The translations under genes were made by a program, and so were the position numbers. A stretch of DNA of 27,004 nucleotides from Saccoglossus kowalevskii (taxonomy: Eukaryota > Hemichordata > Enteropneusta > Harrimaniidae): the NCBI RefSeq assembly GCF_000003605.2, contig NW_003108586.1:85747-112750 (forward strand), in the 5' to 3' direction. Of this stretch, positions 1 through 9,221 are shown piece after piece. Within the stretch, counting starts at the first letter, position 1, and every line of letters starts with the position of its first letter. A model generated the notes under the pieces. It was not told the origin of the DNA and searched no databases. It was given only the letters and a program-made list of their open reading frames with translations.

Positions 1-371
1 CGTGTTAACAATGTTGACACTAGCAACAAACTGGGGGGAAAATCAAGATGAGTAGAAAGGGCACAAACACCTATCTATAATAACAATAGAAACAATATTA
101 CCATTAAAACAAAATTGTTTGAGACTACACAAATACCAATATTAACATATTATAAGTATATTCGAACAAAAACTGGGACAAGACAGAAACTGAAAAAGTC
201 CACCTCAGATTCTGTAGGCACATTCTAAATGTGAATAAAAGAACAAGCAACATTGCAGTACGAATGGATACAGGTAGATTACCATTGTTACGCATACTAC
301 ACTATAATGCAAATCAATATGAATATTACAAAACAAAATGGCACAAAATGAAAGGATTACATGTTGTATGA
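1..371 (+). pseudogene. Decayed LINE (non-LTR retrotransposon) ORF2 fragment, C-terminal part
   Basis: This is a broken piece of the reverse-transcriptase ORF of a non-LTR retrotransposon, truncated by the window start. Reading from base 1 gives a frame with a stop at 49-51, then a stretch ending KLFETTQIPILTY, which resembles the LINE pattern 'KLFD..I.PILTYG' just after the polymerase core. A frameshift near 177-183 moves the match to a second frame (177-371). That frame reads EKVHLRFCRHILNVNKRTSN followed by IAVRMDTGRLPLLR, which resembles the conserved 'VH.KFCK.IL.VNK.TSN.AV..ELGR.PL' block of many invertebrate LINEs. It stops at 369-371, inside the first units of the adjacent minisatellite. 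One stop and one frameshift show it is dead. The catalytic YxDD region would lie upstream, outside the window. The clade is not assigned. Confidence 0.8.
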
Positions 372-829
372 GTATTACTAGGATTACATGTTGTATGAGT
401 ATTACTAGGATTACATGTTGTATGAGTATTACTAGGATTACATGTTGTGGAGGTGTTACTTGTATTACATGTGTGGGTATTACTAGGATAACGTGTGTGG
501 TTATTACTATGGATACATTTTGTGTGGTTATTACTAGGATCACGTGTGTGGTTATTACTATGGATACATTTTGTGTGGTTATTACTAGGATCACGTGTGT
601 GGTTATTACTATGGATACATTTTGTGTAGTTATTACTAGGATCACGTGTGTGGTTATTACTATGGATACATGCTGTGTGGATATTACTAGGATAACGTGT
701 TTGGTTATTACTAGGATTACATGTTGTGTGGTTATTACTAGGATTACATGTTGTGTGGGTATTACTAGAATAACATGTGTGGTTATTACTTTAATTACAT
801 GTTGTGTTGTGTTGTGTATAGTAGTTACT
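353..829 (+). repeat. 24/27-bp minisatellite, about 18 units, with 51-bp higher-order repeat
   Basis: Tandem units start at 353, 380, 407, 434, 461, 485, 509, 536, 560, 587, 611, 638, 662, 689, 713, 740, 767 and 791. Each begins AGGAT(T/A)AC or ATGGATAC and ends with TATTACT. Units are 27 or 24 bp, differing by one TGT-type triplet. From 509 to about 712 a 27-bp and a 24-bp unit alternate as a 51-bp compound repeat (starts 509, 560, 611, 662), so the array grew by duplicating unit pairs. The first three units are identical, suggesting recent expansion at the left edge. The last unit degrades into TGTGT-rich DNA. Because all units are multiples of three, long open frames appear on both strands (338-844 on +, 205-645 on -); these are artefacts of the repeat. 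Confidence 0.95.
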
Positions 830-844
830 GTGGGTCATTTGTAA

Positions 845-1260
845 GAAGTCTGTAATTCTTGTTGTGGTGATGAATGCAGGTGTCATTTACTTTTTTTAGT
901 GGTTATTATAAGTGTGTTTTCAGTTCCTTCAGTATGGTGACACCATTTTCTACAAGTATGCGGCAATGTTCAGGATTCAGTAATATATATCAAATTACTC
1001 GGCGTATGAAGGCGACAATGTTGATAACTTTGAGTATTTCTAAGCATGTTTCATATTGTATCTTGATAAACAACTTCTTAAACTAGGAAAAAGTGCGTGT
1101 GCGGCACGCATGCGCATTTTCGATTTTTAATATTACTATGTTTGCTGCCAAAATAACGTTTTAACTTTATATAATACAGTATATCATTCTATATCGCCCT
1201 ATCAAAATATCCAGATTATATCTACATATGAAACGTAGGATATCGTTGAATAGTTGTTAT
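845..1260. other. AT-rich DNA, no supported gene
   Basis: This stretch follows the minisatellite. A 70-codon open frame at 874-1086 has no recognisable domain. A GC-rich patch at about 1096-1115 contains the alternating motif CACGCATGCGCA, which resembles the NRF1-like core of the MITEs further right. The flanks do not match those elements, so it is not called as a copy. Confidence 0.5.
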
Positions 1261-1318
1261 ATATATTTATTTGTTTTTATATATATTTATTTGTTTTTAT
1301 GTATATTTATTTGTTGTT
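1261..1318. repeat. 20-bp AT-rich tandem repeat, about 2.8 copies
   Basis: The unit ATATATTTATTTGTTTTTAT occurs twice exactly (1261-1280 and 1281-1300), followed by a diverged partial copy that starts GTATATTTATTTG. It is a simple tandem repeat with no coding potential. Confidence 0.95.
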
Positions 1319-2396
1319 TTCCAGATACGTTGAATTGCAGATCAGAATTGAAATTCACGACATTTAACTTCTACCTTCGAATGTTTTAGTGTCTTAGACT
1401 ATACCAGTCGCCTTGCATCTCGGGTTCCGTGGCATCAACGTTCGAATCACGTACGTCAAAGATCAGTACACACGGAATACACCTAATTTGACTGAATTCC
1501 ATGAGGCCATAGATGGGCGCCCTGAGAGATTAGACACACGGACTTAGATAATGAACCGCCACGTAGAGTAAAAGACGTGCGATTAGAAAATCTGTGACAT
1601 GAGTGAGCTGTATTACTCAAAATGATTTAACGGGTTTTGGTTTAGACATGTTGGTGAGCTTGTCTTCAAAATTGTTTTGTTTTTTATTTGACTAACATTC
1701 GTTTAATTTTTGAAAGCTCTAAATTGCTTTAATGTTAATAAGGGAACTGGAAACAAGTGCTTATTTTTTTATTGAATGTCGAAAAGCAACCTCAATCAAC
1801 AAAACCTTGTTACATAGCCCACCAATTGTTGTTTACTCTGTTGCGAATACACTGAAATAATAAGCGTCTCAATTTCTAGTATTATTCTAATTTTAGAATT
1901 GCTGGTTTGTATAATTATTTTGTTATGCATAATGGGTCATATCCACAATACAATTACTACTAAATAAGTATGTGTTAGACAGCAACTGGAGAAGACTGTC
2001 GCTTTCTGTCTAATATACCATTAATAATTCACCACATGAAAATTGAAGCCCATTTGTACCAATATATGTGCGCATTTGAGTGTCGCCAAGCAGATCGTCT
2101 AATAATTAATGTGCTGGCAACACTGTAATGTAGATGCAAGAAAATGTAAAATAAATGTTGTTTTGTTTTGGCTTTTTATGGAATAAGTTTCAGTATATTT
2201 AATATAAAAAAACACATTTTCTAACTCCGTAAAATGTGGTGAGATGTTTTCTGCGATATTAAATATGACTGTATTTTTTTCTGAGCCATCAATAACATTG
2301 CATGTAATGTACGAATTTGAAAGTAAGAAAAAGATGTGACGTGATTTCTGTCATATCATAAATACATTGTAATATGTTATAAAGTGCAATAACTTC
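1319..2396. other. AT-rich DNA, nothing recognised
   Basis: No open frame of useful length, RNA gene or transposon end was recognised. A less AT-rich patch at about 1384-1460 contains TTCGAATC, which looks like a tRNA B-box, but the arms do not fold (see rejected items). Confidence 0.5.
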
Positions 2397-2528
2397 TGTA
2401 TCACCCATAAATGTAATAATAAACCCTACTCGCAATGACGATAAACCTTATTTTTAATACCAACCCTATTGTAATATACAAACAATACCTATACGAATAG
2501 GGTTGATTATTACATTTAAAGGTTGACA
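2397..2528. mobile_element. 132-bp foldback element with about 35-bp inverted repeats (MITE-like)
   Basis: The left arm (2397-2432) and the reverse complement of the right arm (2494-2528) match over about 35 bases. The inner core AAATGTAATAAT(C)AACCCTA is nearly exact: 22 of 24 positions match by eye, with one single-base gap. The outer part (TGT..AACC/TGT..CACCC) is more diverged. The roughly 60-bp loop contains another AACCCTATTG motif, a partial direct repeat of the arm. No target-site duplication could be fixed with confidence. It is most likely an old non-autonomous DNA transposon or a foldback. The family is not recognised. Confidence 0.6.
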
Positions 2529-3197
2529 CAACATCTCGGCTGCGTAGTTAAATATAATTGGAGCTCATGAGGTGATAACTTGTGATATTTTGGTCAACCG
2601 ACTATACTAGTAGTTTTGAAGTTTAAAGAAACGTGAATGCTTAGTTCATGTTTGTTTTTGGTTATTTATTCGTATATGTCCATTTACTGCCCCCGTTAGG
2701 AAGGGGTATCAGTGGCAGTGGAACTGGAGTGACAATATCATCCACAGCAAGTACATGTCCGTACTGGGATCATGCGGCTATATTGACATTCAGTGCCAAG
2801 GTTGAGCGTATCACAACTGTTATCGTCACATAGGTGCTTATAATATTTGCATTTTTCTAGGTTTGGATGAATGCTGATAAACTTGTTATGACTATTTTTA
2901 TCAACTTTTGCTTACAGCGTTGTATATAATTATATTGAGGAAGCACACCATTTGTATGTTATTAGGGATAGAGGTAAATGTTGTATATGACAGAGTATGC
3001 GATGAAAAAGACATAAGTATACTAAGTATTCTAGTTCACCCCTAGACATTACAGGAAATTCCAAAATCATTAGCCATGCATAGCCGGTCAAGTGTCCTGC
3101 TTCATTGCAATTATTTCAACCGTATTTAATTTTCCCTTTCTGTATTTATAGTATTGTTTGCTAAGCTTATAAATCAGAGTAGGAGAACAACAAATGG
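2529..3197. other. AT-rich DNA with one weak exon candidate
   Basis: Apart from the candidate at 2699-2799, listed separately, this is AT-rich sequence without recognisable features. Confidence 0.5.
2699..2799 (+). CDS. Weak candidate internal exon, unknown product
   Basis: A 101-bp block less AT-rich than its surroundings lies between an acceptor-like TTTACTGCCCCCGTTAG and a donor-like CCAAG|GTTGAG. Two frames are open across it. One gives residues such as YQWQWNWSDNIIHSKYMSVL followed by GSCGYIDIQCQG. The other gives GISGSGTGVTISSTASTCPY followed by WDHAAILTF. I recognise neither as a known family. Having two open frames lowers confidence, because a real exon usually has one. Its support is base composition and splice-like ends only, so it may well be spurious. 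Confidence 0.13.
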
Positions 3198-3328
3198 TAG
3201 TTTTCGCGTTTTAACCGCCATTGACACCAACTTGAAAGGTATTTTGTGTTGCATTTAACACCAAGTATAGCCTAATGAAAATTTGCATATTTTACCAAAA
3301 AGTGAATCAAGATCTGTTAGTAGATATT
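3198..3328 (+). repeat. Dispersed repeat R1, copy 1
   Basis: This segment aligns with 6537-6660 over its whole length. It starts TAGTTTTCG, runs through TTGAAAG and TTTAACAC, and shares the almost identical stretch AATTTGCATATTTTACCAAA, followed by a shared GATCAAGA and TGTTAGTAG. The similarity stops abruptly after TTAGTAG in both. There are scattered substitutions and small indels, so the copies are old. The shared core includes an octamer-type ATTTGCAT motif. The family is unknown; it may be a fragment of a SINE, LINE UTR or DNA transposon. Confidence 0.8.
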
Positions 3329-3518
3329 AAGTCCACAACTAAGAACAACAAAAATATAGAAACAATTGCAATATTTGGCGGGAAGTAGGACCTTCAAAAG
3401 TTAACAACCAGAGCACATGTAATTTATTTAAAAGGAAGCATTAACTGAGAATATATATGAAGAGGAGTTGACATGTTATCAAAATGTAGAATCAGAGCGA
3501 GATGCCCTGAAGTAAAGT
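3329..3518. other. Spacer between R1 copy 1 and the long MITE
   Basis: This is AT-rich sequence with no feature recognised. It ends with GTAAAGT immediately left of the TTAA that flanks the MITE. Confidence 0.5.
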
Positions 3519-3522
3519 TTAA

Positions 3523-3794
3523 AGGGCGGTAGTCGTCGCGCCACGCATGCGCGAGATACATGGTCTCATATAAACAAAAATGGCGACTTTGTAACTGAGA
3601 CGTTAAAGCTTTAAATTAGGAATTTTTAGGTGATTGGAAGGTATCGAAGAAATCACCTGCTGTAATTAGTGCAAGACGCGCCCAGGTCGAACCCCATACT
3701 TGTGATATACATTAGAAGAGCGCATTGGATTGTTGGAAAATCAATGTTTATCAACACAAATGTCGCACATGCGCAGCGCGACGACTACCGCCCT
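3523..3794 (+). mobile_element. TTAA-flanked MITE, long form, copy 1 (272 bp)
   Basis: This is a non-autonomous DNA transposon. It lies between TTAA at 3519-3522 and TTAA at 3795-3798, the duplication expected of piggyBac-type transposition. The terminal inverted repeat AGGGCGGTAGTCGTCGCGC is exact for 19 bp, and imperfect pairing extends to about 34 bp. The interior has no coding capacity. Just inside each end are palindromic GCGCATGC-type motifs (3544-3553 and 3765-3775), and AAAATGGCGAC lies at 3577-3587. The element aligns along most of its length with 8768-9062, sharing GATTGGAAGGTATCGAA, CGCGCCCAGG and GAGCGCATTGGATTG. The family name is unknown to me. Assignment to a piggyBac-like transposase is inferred from the TTAA sites only. 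Confidence 0.88.
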
Positions 3795-3798
3795 TTAA

Positions 3799-6309
3799 AG
3801 TTTAAAGGTCACGTCACGGACAGTGGAATACAAATAATGATCAAAAAAAATATACAAACGTGGATTGTAATACATGTATGTTGTTTATTTTTAATGGGTT
3901 GAGTATTTCGATATTCACTGGGTCAGTTTGAGTGTTTTGTCAATCTGTAGTCTGTAGTCTGTTTTGATTATTTACGCACGATCCGATGGTGAAATGAATT
4001 ATTCATGGAATAATAGTCACATATACTGATAGCGCTGTTTTGCGCGGTTGGGAATCTATTTAATATACAAATATGCTCTCCAATACAATATTGTTTCAGT
4101 GTTTTATGTTTAGTTTTTTTCTTCTTCATTCTATTCAAGCTTTTTCTCCTCAATAATCTCATTTATTGTGATCACTCATTTTCATCCAAAATGGCACATC
4201 ACAAAAAATACTACAGAGAGTTGACGGAGCAACACATACACGCAATTAATGGTGGAATGATTAGAAGATATATTATACGAAGGGAAAGAATTAAAATGGT
4301 ATTTCAATAAATTCGGGAGTCTGAACCAATCACCATTCCATTATGTTTGGTGCGTGTATCACAGCACGGCATCATGGGGGTATATTGTGTTCGCGTATCA
4401 CAAGAATAACACAACGCACGTAAATTTCACCGTGCATAATCAATGTTTACTTTCACTTACCTGCTTTGCGTGATACGGGAATTACCAACACAATTTGAAA
4501 TTTGCCGAGAAAACAGTTTTTAGAGTAGTACCATGCATTGCGTTAACTCGCTCACACGCACACTAGCATTTGCACGAAAATAATGTATTGAATACCATGC
4601 ATAGAAGTGTCCAAACGCATTTTACAACGAGAAAACAATCTGAAAACCAATTAGAGACATTTATTTCCGACAAAGCCCGTATCCGGGCAGTTTCATTGTA
4701 ACCTCAAATGGATACGTATTTATTCATTGTTCCTAAAAATAAGCGAACATTAGTGGCATGTTGGTGATTCGAGACAGCAGTTGAGTTTCTCAAGCCGTAG
4801 TTTACTACACAACATCAGAATCGACATGCTTCAAAAATACTTCACCTTCATACTTACAAGGACATTGTCTCAATATTATATTCCGCATTTGGTGTAATTT
4901 ATTGCAATTTTAACCATCTGTTACGCGATCTAATAGCTAGCTACTTAATAGCTCTTTTCGTATAAAAGAATAATATGGTCAAGGTTGCTATAGTATTTTT
5001 ATGTTATTTTCTGGTTTGGTTTGACCATCTTGAACTTGCCCGTTAACCGCGATTACCAACTATTTTTCTGACTAAATAACTTGGTTCTGACGAAATTCTA
5101 TTATAATCACGTTATAACAAATGTAAAACATTTGATAAAAATCTATCAGCAACCACATATTATGTCCGTTTAATTCAAAATTAACACTGAATGAGGGAAA
5201 AAGCTACAATAAAATCTCTTCACCAAAATTTTAGCGGGGTAAAAAAATTTCTGTTACATTTTGCTCACGTTCGCGTGCACGTAATGTTTATTTATCCTTT
5301 ATACCTAACTATACGGAGACAGCGTTTGAGTGTAATTAGAGTGGCTGCCACGTTACAAAACATACACGCCAAATTATTTTGCAATATTTTATCAAAAATT
5401 AGGGCTCACGTTACGAATGTTAATGCATACATTTCTCCGTGTCAATTTCATAATGCCTAGCTTCTGTTGGATTCTGTTGACTTTCGGATTTAATTCGAAA
5501 GATCTGCGTAAACTGCGTAAATATTTTAATATCCAAAATGTGTTCCTTCTACCATCCAATCCAATATTTCATTTTCACGTCATAAAATCGCGGAAAAATT
5601 CCATGGCAACGACACTGCCAGTATAAACATTAAACTTAATTGTTTAAAAGTCTATTATTACACATTTTCCCCCGACGAAACGAATAAATTGCAGATAGTG
5701 CAAGAGATATGAATCTGGTCGCGCGAGCGTACATATGGCACCCTCACTTTCAGGTTTTCTTTTTTTCCATTGTCGTCTCCATCTCCAATAATACATTGAT
5801 TCCACATTCAAACTGAAAGCAACAACCATATTTTTAAGAGCTCATGATGAATTTAAGCCGGACAATTATCTCACTATCGACAGGAAATTGCAGAAAGATT
5901 GATCTGAATTTGGATAAATATGATGGTTGTCCCGCGGATGCCTTATTTCCGACGGAGACATGCATTGGTTGGCCCGGGTCACGTGACAATTAATAAAGAG
6001 CGGGTGCTGACAAAGACAGTGCATTGGGCTGGCATCGACGCACAGTGGGTACTCCGTAAGGTTTCAGCTTCAAAGATAATTTCCCCTGAGTACAATATCC
6101 ACTCATTCACATGTACAAGCAGTTGACTGCTCATCTAGCGAACTACCGGGATTTCTACGCGTAAGTTATTCGGCGGCTTACTCCGGGCGTGAGGACTGAA
6201 CTCAATAATTATTTTGTCATCTTCCCTGAAAATCTTTGCATTTTATTTTATTAGTTTATGAAATGGATTCTCGGATATGTATTATTTTGGTACATTCCAA
6301 AATTGATAT
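3799..6309. other. AT-rich DNA with a GC-richer patch near 5930-6200; no supported gene
   Basis: The open frames here (for example 5191-5460) are low-complexity translations with no recognisable domain. Two isolated motifs stand out. CCATGGCAAC at 5601-5610 is an RFX X-box right half-site. GTCACGTGAC at 5978-5987 is a perfect E-box palindrome directly after a CCCGGG. The patch around 5930-6200 is less AT-rich and has donor-like GTAAGG (about 6056) and GTAAGT (about 6162), but no supported exon. Nothing else was recognised. Confidence 0.5.
5978..5987. promoter_or_regulatory. Palindromic E-box GTCACGTGAC
   Basis: This is a perfect 10-bp palindrome of the type bound by bHLH-zip factors (USF, MITF and TFE families), in a locally GC-richer patch with CCCGGG at 5973-5978. 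Only the motif is seen; function is inferred. Confidence 0.3.
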
Positions 6310-6313
6310 TTAA

Positions 6314-6438
6314 AGGGCGGCAGTCGTCTCGCCGCGTCCTGTTCGATATGGGACTCATAGCGACGTATACAACGCGTGTAAAATACATTGTTTATTTACA
6401 TGAAATTCGAACACGCGCTACGCAACGACCACCGCGCT
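6314..6438 (+). mobile_element. TTAA-flanked MITE, short form, copy 1 (125 bp)
   Basis: The element lies between TTAA at 6310-6313 and TTAA at 6439-6442. Its left end AGGGCGGCAGTCGTC pairs with a right end whose reverse complement reads AGCGCGGTGGTCGTTG. The interior holds CCTGTTCGATATGGGACTC and CATTGTTTATTTACATG. The copy at 11014-11138 is its reverse complement, with about 6 differences in 125 positions and no indels. Its ends also match the long MITEs, including TCATA near the left and TGTTTAT near the right. It is best explained as an internal-deletion derivative. It has no coding capacity. Confidence 0.9.
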
Positions 6439-6536
6439 TTAATCGAGTACATTTCAGAAAATGAGCTCAGCAGTCGAAAACTTCTACGTACATTTAAATC
6501 TGCAGCTCACCGATCATATATTTTATATATACAATT

Positions 6537-6660
6537 TAGTTTTCGTGTTCAGCCTTGGACGCCAATTTGAAAGACAACTTGCATTGCCTTTAACACAAAA
6601 TATAACAGGATGACAATTTGCATATTTTACCAAAAGTGGATCAAGACATGTTAGTAGTCA
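6537..6660 (+). repeat. Dispersed repeat R1, copy 2
   Basis: This is the second copy of the segment at 3198-3328, in the same orientation, running from TAGTTTTCG to ATGTTAGTAG. The best-conserved stretch is AATTTGCATATTTTACCAAA, followed by GTGGATCAAGA. Here R1 lies about 100 bp to the right of a short MITE, whereas copy 1 lies about 190 bp to the left of a long MITE. The repeat is therefore not simply part of the MITE. Confidence 0.8.
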
Positions 6661-6667
6661 ATTGCAT

Positions 6668-6836
6668 AGCTATTTAGAAACGACCAAGCGTGTACGTTTC
6701 TCGGTGCACACAGCCATTTAGAGCTGCAGCTCTTCGACCAGAGCGTAATATGTTTATTTCTCGATGTGCATAGCCATTTAGAGCTGCAACTCACCAACCA
6801 GAGCGTACTAGTATATGTATATTTCTCAGTGTATGT
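6668..6836. repeat. Degenerate roughly 60-bp tandem repeat, three units
   Basis: Units start at 6668 (44 bp, with an internal deletion), 6712 (60 bp) and 6772 (about 65 bp), each beginning AGC(T/C)ATTTAGA. A fourth start, AGTCAT, is at 6837. Shared pieces include GAGCTGCA, CCAGAGCGTA and TTTCTCGGTG-like ends. The open frame on the minus strand (6651-6842) merely repeats a SCSSKWLC-type phrase and is a by-product. Confidence 0.85.
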
Positions 6837-6842
6837 AGTCAT

Positions 6843-8763
6843 ATTTCATTCAAGTCGTCAATTACACAGGTCATTTAATAAACTCTACGCAAAACATTCA
6901 ACATAATTTGATCAAACAAAAAGAGACGATGATGGTTTTAATCACACTCGCTTCCACATTGGTGATTTTAGGGACGGACCAATAGAAGGACTGTGCCTTT
7001 CCCATTCATGAGTGATTGGAATACATAATTCGTTGGAATAGATGGAACATGCTTCTTGTTCGTTGATATCTGTACATCAATTGAACACCTAAATCACTGT
7101 TGTGCATACAGTTCAGAAAATTAATATACTTTTACAATTGCATCCACATACTTCTATGAAGTTTGTAATTTACAATATTGTTCACACCTCATTTGAACAG
7201 TATTAATAGCTATCAATCCATGTATTGTGAAGAGGTCTGGGCAAAATATTTTCCCACTTTATTATGCGAAGTCAACTAGTATTTCGCCTGACAGCAATGA
7301 AATACCCATTCTCTAGAAAATATTTCACATATGCTTTTGTCTACCAAGAAATTTGTGATTTTTAGTCTGCATGAATATATATATATCGTTTTGTACAAGA
7401 AAGAGGATCAAGCTTGCGCCCCTCCCCCCCAAAAAAACAAACACATAAATAGTTACTCAAAAATCTTGAATACATTGCACAGAGTAGTTCACGTTGCATG
7501 CCTTATTGCTTCGCTGCATCTGTTCTTTAGTATTGATACGAGACAGAATTGACCCATGTTTGACTTGATAGGTTAATTGCTGGGATGCATCAACTGTCAT
7601 TAACTGCTGAACACTATACCGGTTGTAGGTTATATATTTCCTAAAGCTTAATGCCTTACACAACTTGCGTAGTATTAAATGCCTACATCTCGATAGCAGG
7701 TTACATGACAACTCCATGTGCTTCAAGAATATAGAATCACGCGACAACTTACGAAAACAGTGAAATCAATACCCGAATAGCGTTTCTAGTCACGTGGTTC
7801 ATGACCATGTGGAATGCCCCAAACTCAATGTATGATCCATTAGTGTTGGCTATCCACAGAATTCCAATCTTCGGATTTCAGACATGTCAATGACGTACGT
7901 ACGCTCGTAACATCATGGTACAAGTCAATAAGTTATATTACAACGACACGACATTGATCAAGTCTTGTTTACTTTGAATGACCCTTGATTTTTCTTCAGG
8001 TGACCTCAGGCTGTATTCATATCAGAGAAATTTCATATTTATTTGTTTGTATCGTGCTTGGGTAAACAAACGTTGTCATTCAGATGACAATTGCTCTTTG
8101 TGATGTTGGCGTTTGTATGATCAGTTCCAGAACTTCATCGTTTATTACAGGCATTTTGCATCACAGCTACTAGTAGTATAATGTTTAATAGATCCTAGAT
8201 GTAAATGGACGCCGAGATCTTGTTCAGAATGAGAGAACCACGAGAATAAATTGTTTTTGTCTCATAAATTGTGGACGCGATGAAATGAAAGACGGCAACA
8301 CTGTTTCTCGCTCTAATATCAGACTAGTAATACAAGTCTGAGCTCTGATGTATATTCACTGAGCTGGGACGCGAATATGCTGTGACCATACGGAAGTTGT
8401 AGATGTTAATTACACAACCGGGTTACAAATAACTGATTAGTTGGTTTAATGAATATTTATAATTAGTGAAATATTCAATAGAGCGGGAACACCGTCGGAA
8501 TTCGATTACGGGTCTTGTGTCCCGTAAGGCACTTGTGCATTTGTGCGCCGAATTTCTGTCACAACATCTGAATTCACCATTATTTAATAAATTTGTTTAG
8601 TCATTTTTAGAGTTACTAGAAGAAGTGCACATTGCTGAAACAGTTATTTACTGTCGAAACGACATCGTGGTGTGGATGCATTCAGAATGAAATCAAAAAT
8701 GATCGACGAAATTGACACAACAGAGCAACACGCATGTGCCGATGCATTTCGTATTTGTGATTA
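6843..8763. other. AT-rich DNA, no supported gene
   Basis: The longest open frame is 96 codons on the minus strand (7457-7747), with no recognised domain or splice context. A C8-A7 homopolymer junction lies at about 7424-7437. No transposon ends or RNA genes were recognised. Confidence 0.5.
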
Positions 8764-8767
8764 TTAA

Positions 8768-9062
8768 AGAGCGGTAGTCGTCGCGCCACGCATGCGCGAG
8801 ATACTAGTATATGGGTCTCATATAAACAAAGATGGCGACTTTGACTGTTGTGCAGATCAACGTGTACAAACATTTCCAAGCTATAATTAAATAATTTTTA
8901 GTTGATTGGAAGGTATCGAAAGAGTCACCGGCGGTATTCAGTGTCGCGCCCAGGACAAACCTCATACTTGTGAATTCCATTTAAAGAGCGCATTGGATTG
9001 TGGGAATATCAATGTTCATCAAAACAAATGTCGCACATGCGCAGCGCGACGACCACCGCGCT
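8768..9062 (+). mobile_element. TTAA-flanked MITE, long form, copy 2 (295 bp)
   Basis: The element lies between TTAA at 8764-8767 and TTAA at 9063-9066. Its left end AGAGCGGTAGTCGTCGCGCC pairs imperfectly with the right end, whose reverse complement starts AGCGCGGTGGTCGTCGCGCT. It is collinear with 3523-3794: CGCATGCGCG (8789-8798), AAAGATGGCGAC (8828-8839), GATTGGAAGGTATCGAA, CGCGCCCAGGA, GAGCGCATTGGATTG and GCACATGCGCA (9033-9043). It differs by indels, including extra TAGTAT-type bases near 8805 and more sequence around 8840-8895. The second motif is a near-consensus YY1 site. TGTGGGAA at 8999-9006 fits the Su(H)/RBPJ consensus. It is non-coding. Confidence 0.88.
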
Positions 9063-9115
9063 TTAAGCTGGTCACAGGCTGGTACGATAAGTTGGCAGGC
9101 GGTTACTTTTTTTAG

Positions 9116-9221
9116 CAACCGTGGTGTACAGAATGTAGATGTAGTAATCTTCACTGATAAAACATCCAGACAATGGTCGCATTATGGGTTAGACACAAAC
9201 GGAGCCAAGATCTCGTGGGAA
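9116..9221 (+). CDS. Candidate internal exon, unknown product
   Basis: A 106-bp block begins after GGTTACTTTTTTTAG, a good acceptor with a pyrimidine tract, and ends at GGGAA|GTAAGA, a good donor. In the one frame open throughout, it encodes roughly NRGVQNVDVVIFTDKTSRQW followed by SHYGLDTNGAKISWE. That is a mixed, soluble-looking composition unlike the K/N/I/Y-rich translations nearby. The frame would enter with two bases of a codon supplied by the previous exon and end on a codon boundary. I do not recognise the family. It starts 53 bp after the right end of a long MITE. No partner exon is visible, so it could be chance. Confidence 0.25.

Noticed and set aside
205..844. Long open frames on both strands encoding a repetitive VVITRITC / VILVITTQNVS protein
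   Set aside because: They exist because every minisatellite unit is 24 or 27 bp, a multiple of three, and lacks stops. Both strands are open, and there is no promoter or splice context.
1096..1115. Additional MITE fragment suggested by CACGCATGCGCA
   Set aside because: Only about 12 bp of an alternating purine-pyrimidine motif match; the flanks do not.
1384..1460. tRNA or tRNA-derived SINE suggested by GTTCGAATC
   Set aside because: The T-arm stem does not pair, no convincing A-box lies at the right distance, and there is no acceptor stem.
3511..3805. A 7-bp AAAGTTT duplication flanking the first long MITE, implying a hAT- or P-like element
   Set aside because: AAAGTTT does flank this copy, but the other three intact copies share only TTAA at both sides, so the extra match is local coincidence.
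5990..6004. Additional MITE end suggested by TTAATAAAGAGCGG
   Set aside because: Similarity stops after GCGG, with no GTCGTC continuation and no partner end. It is probably chance.
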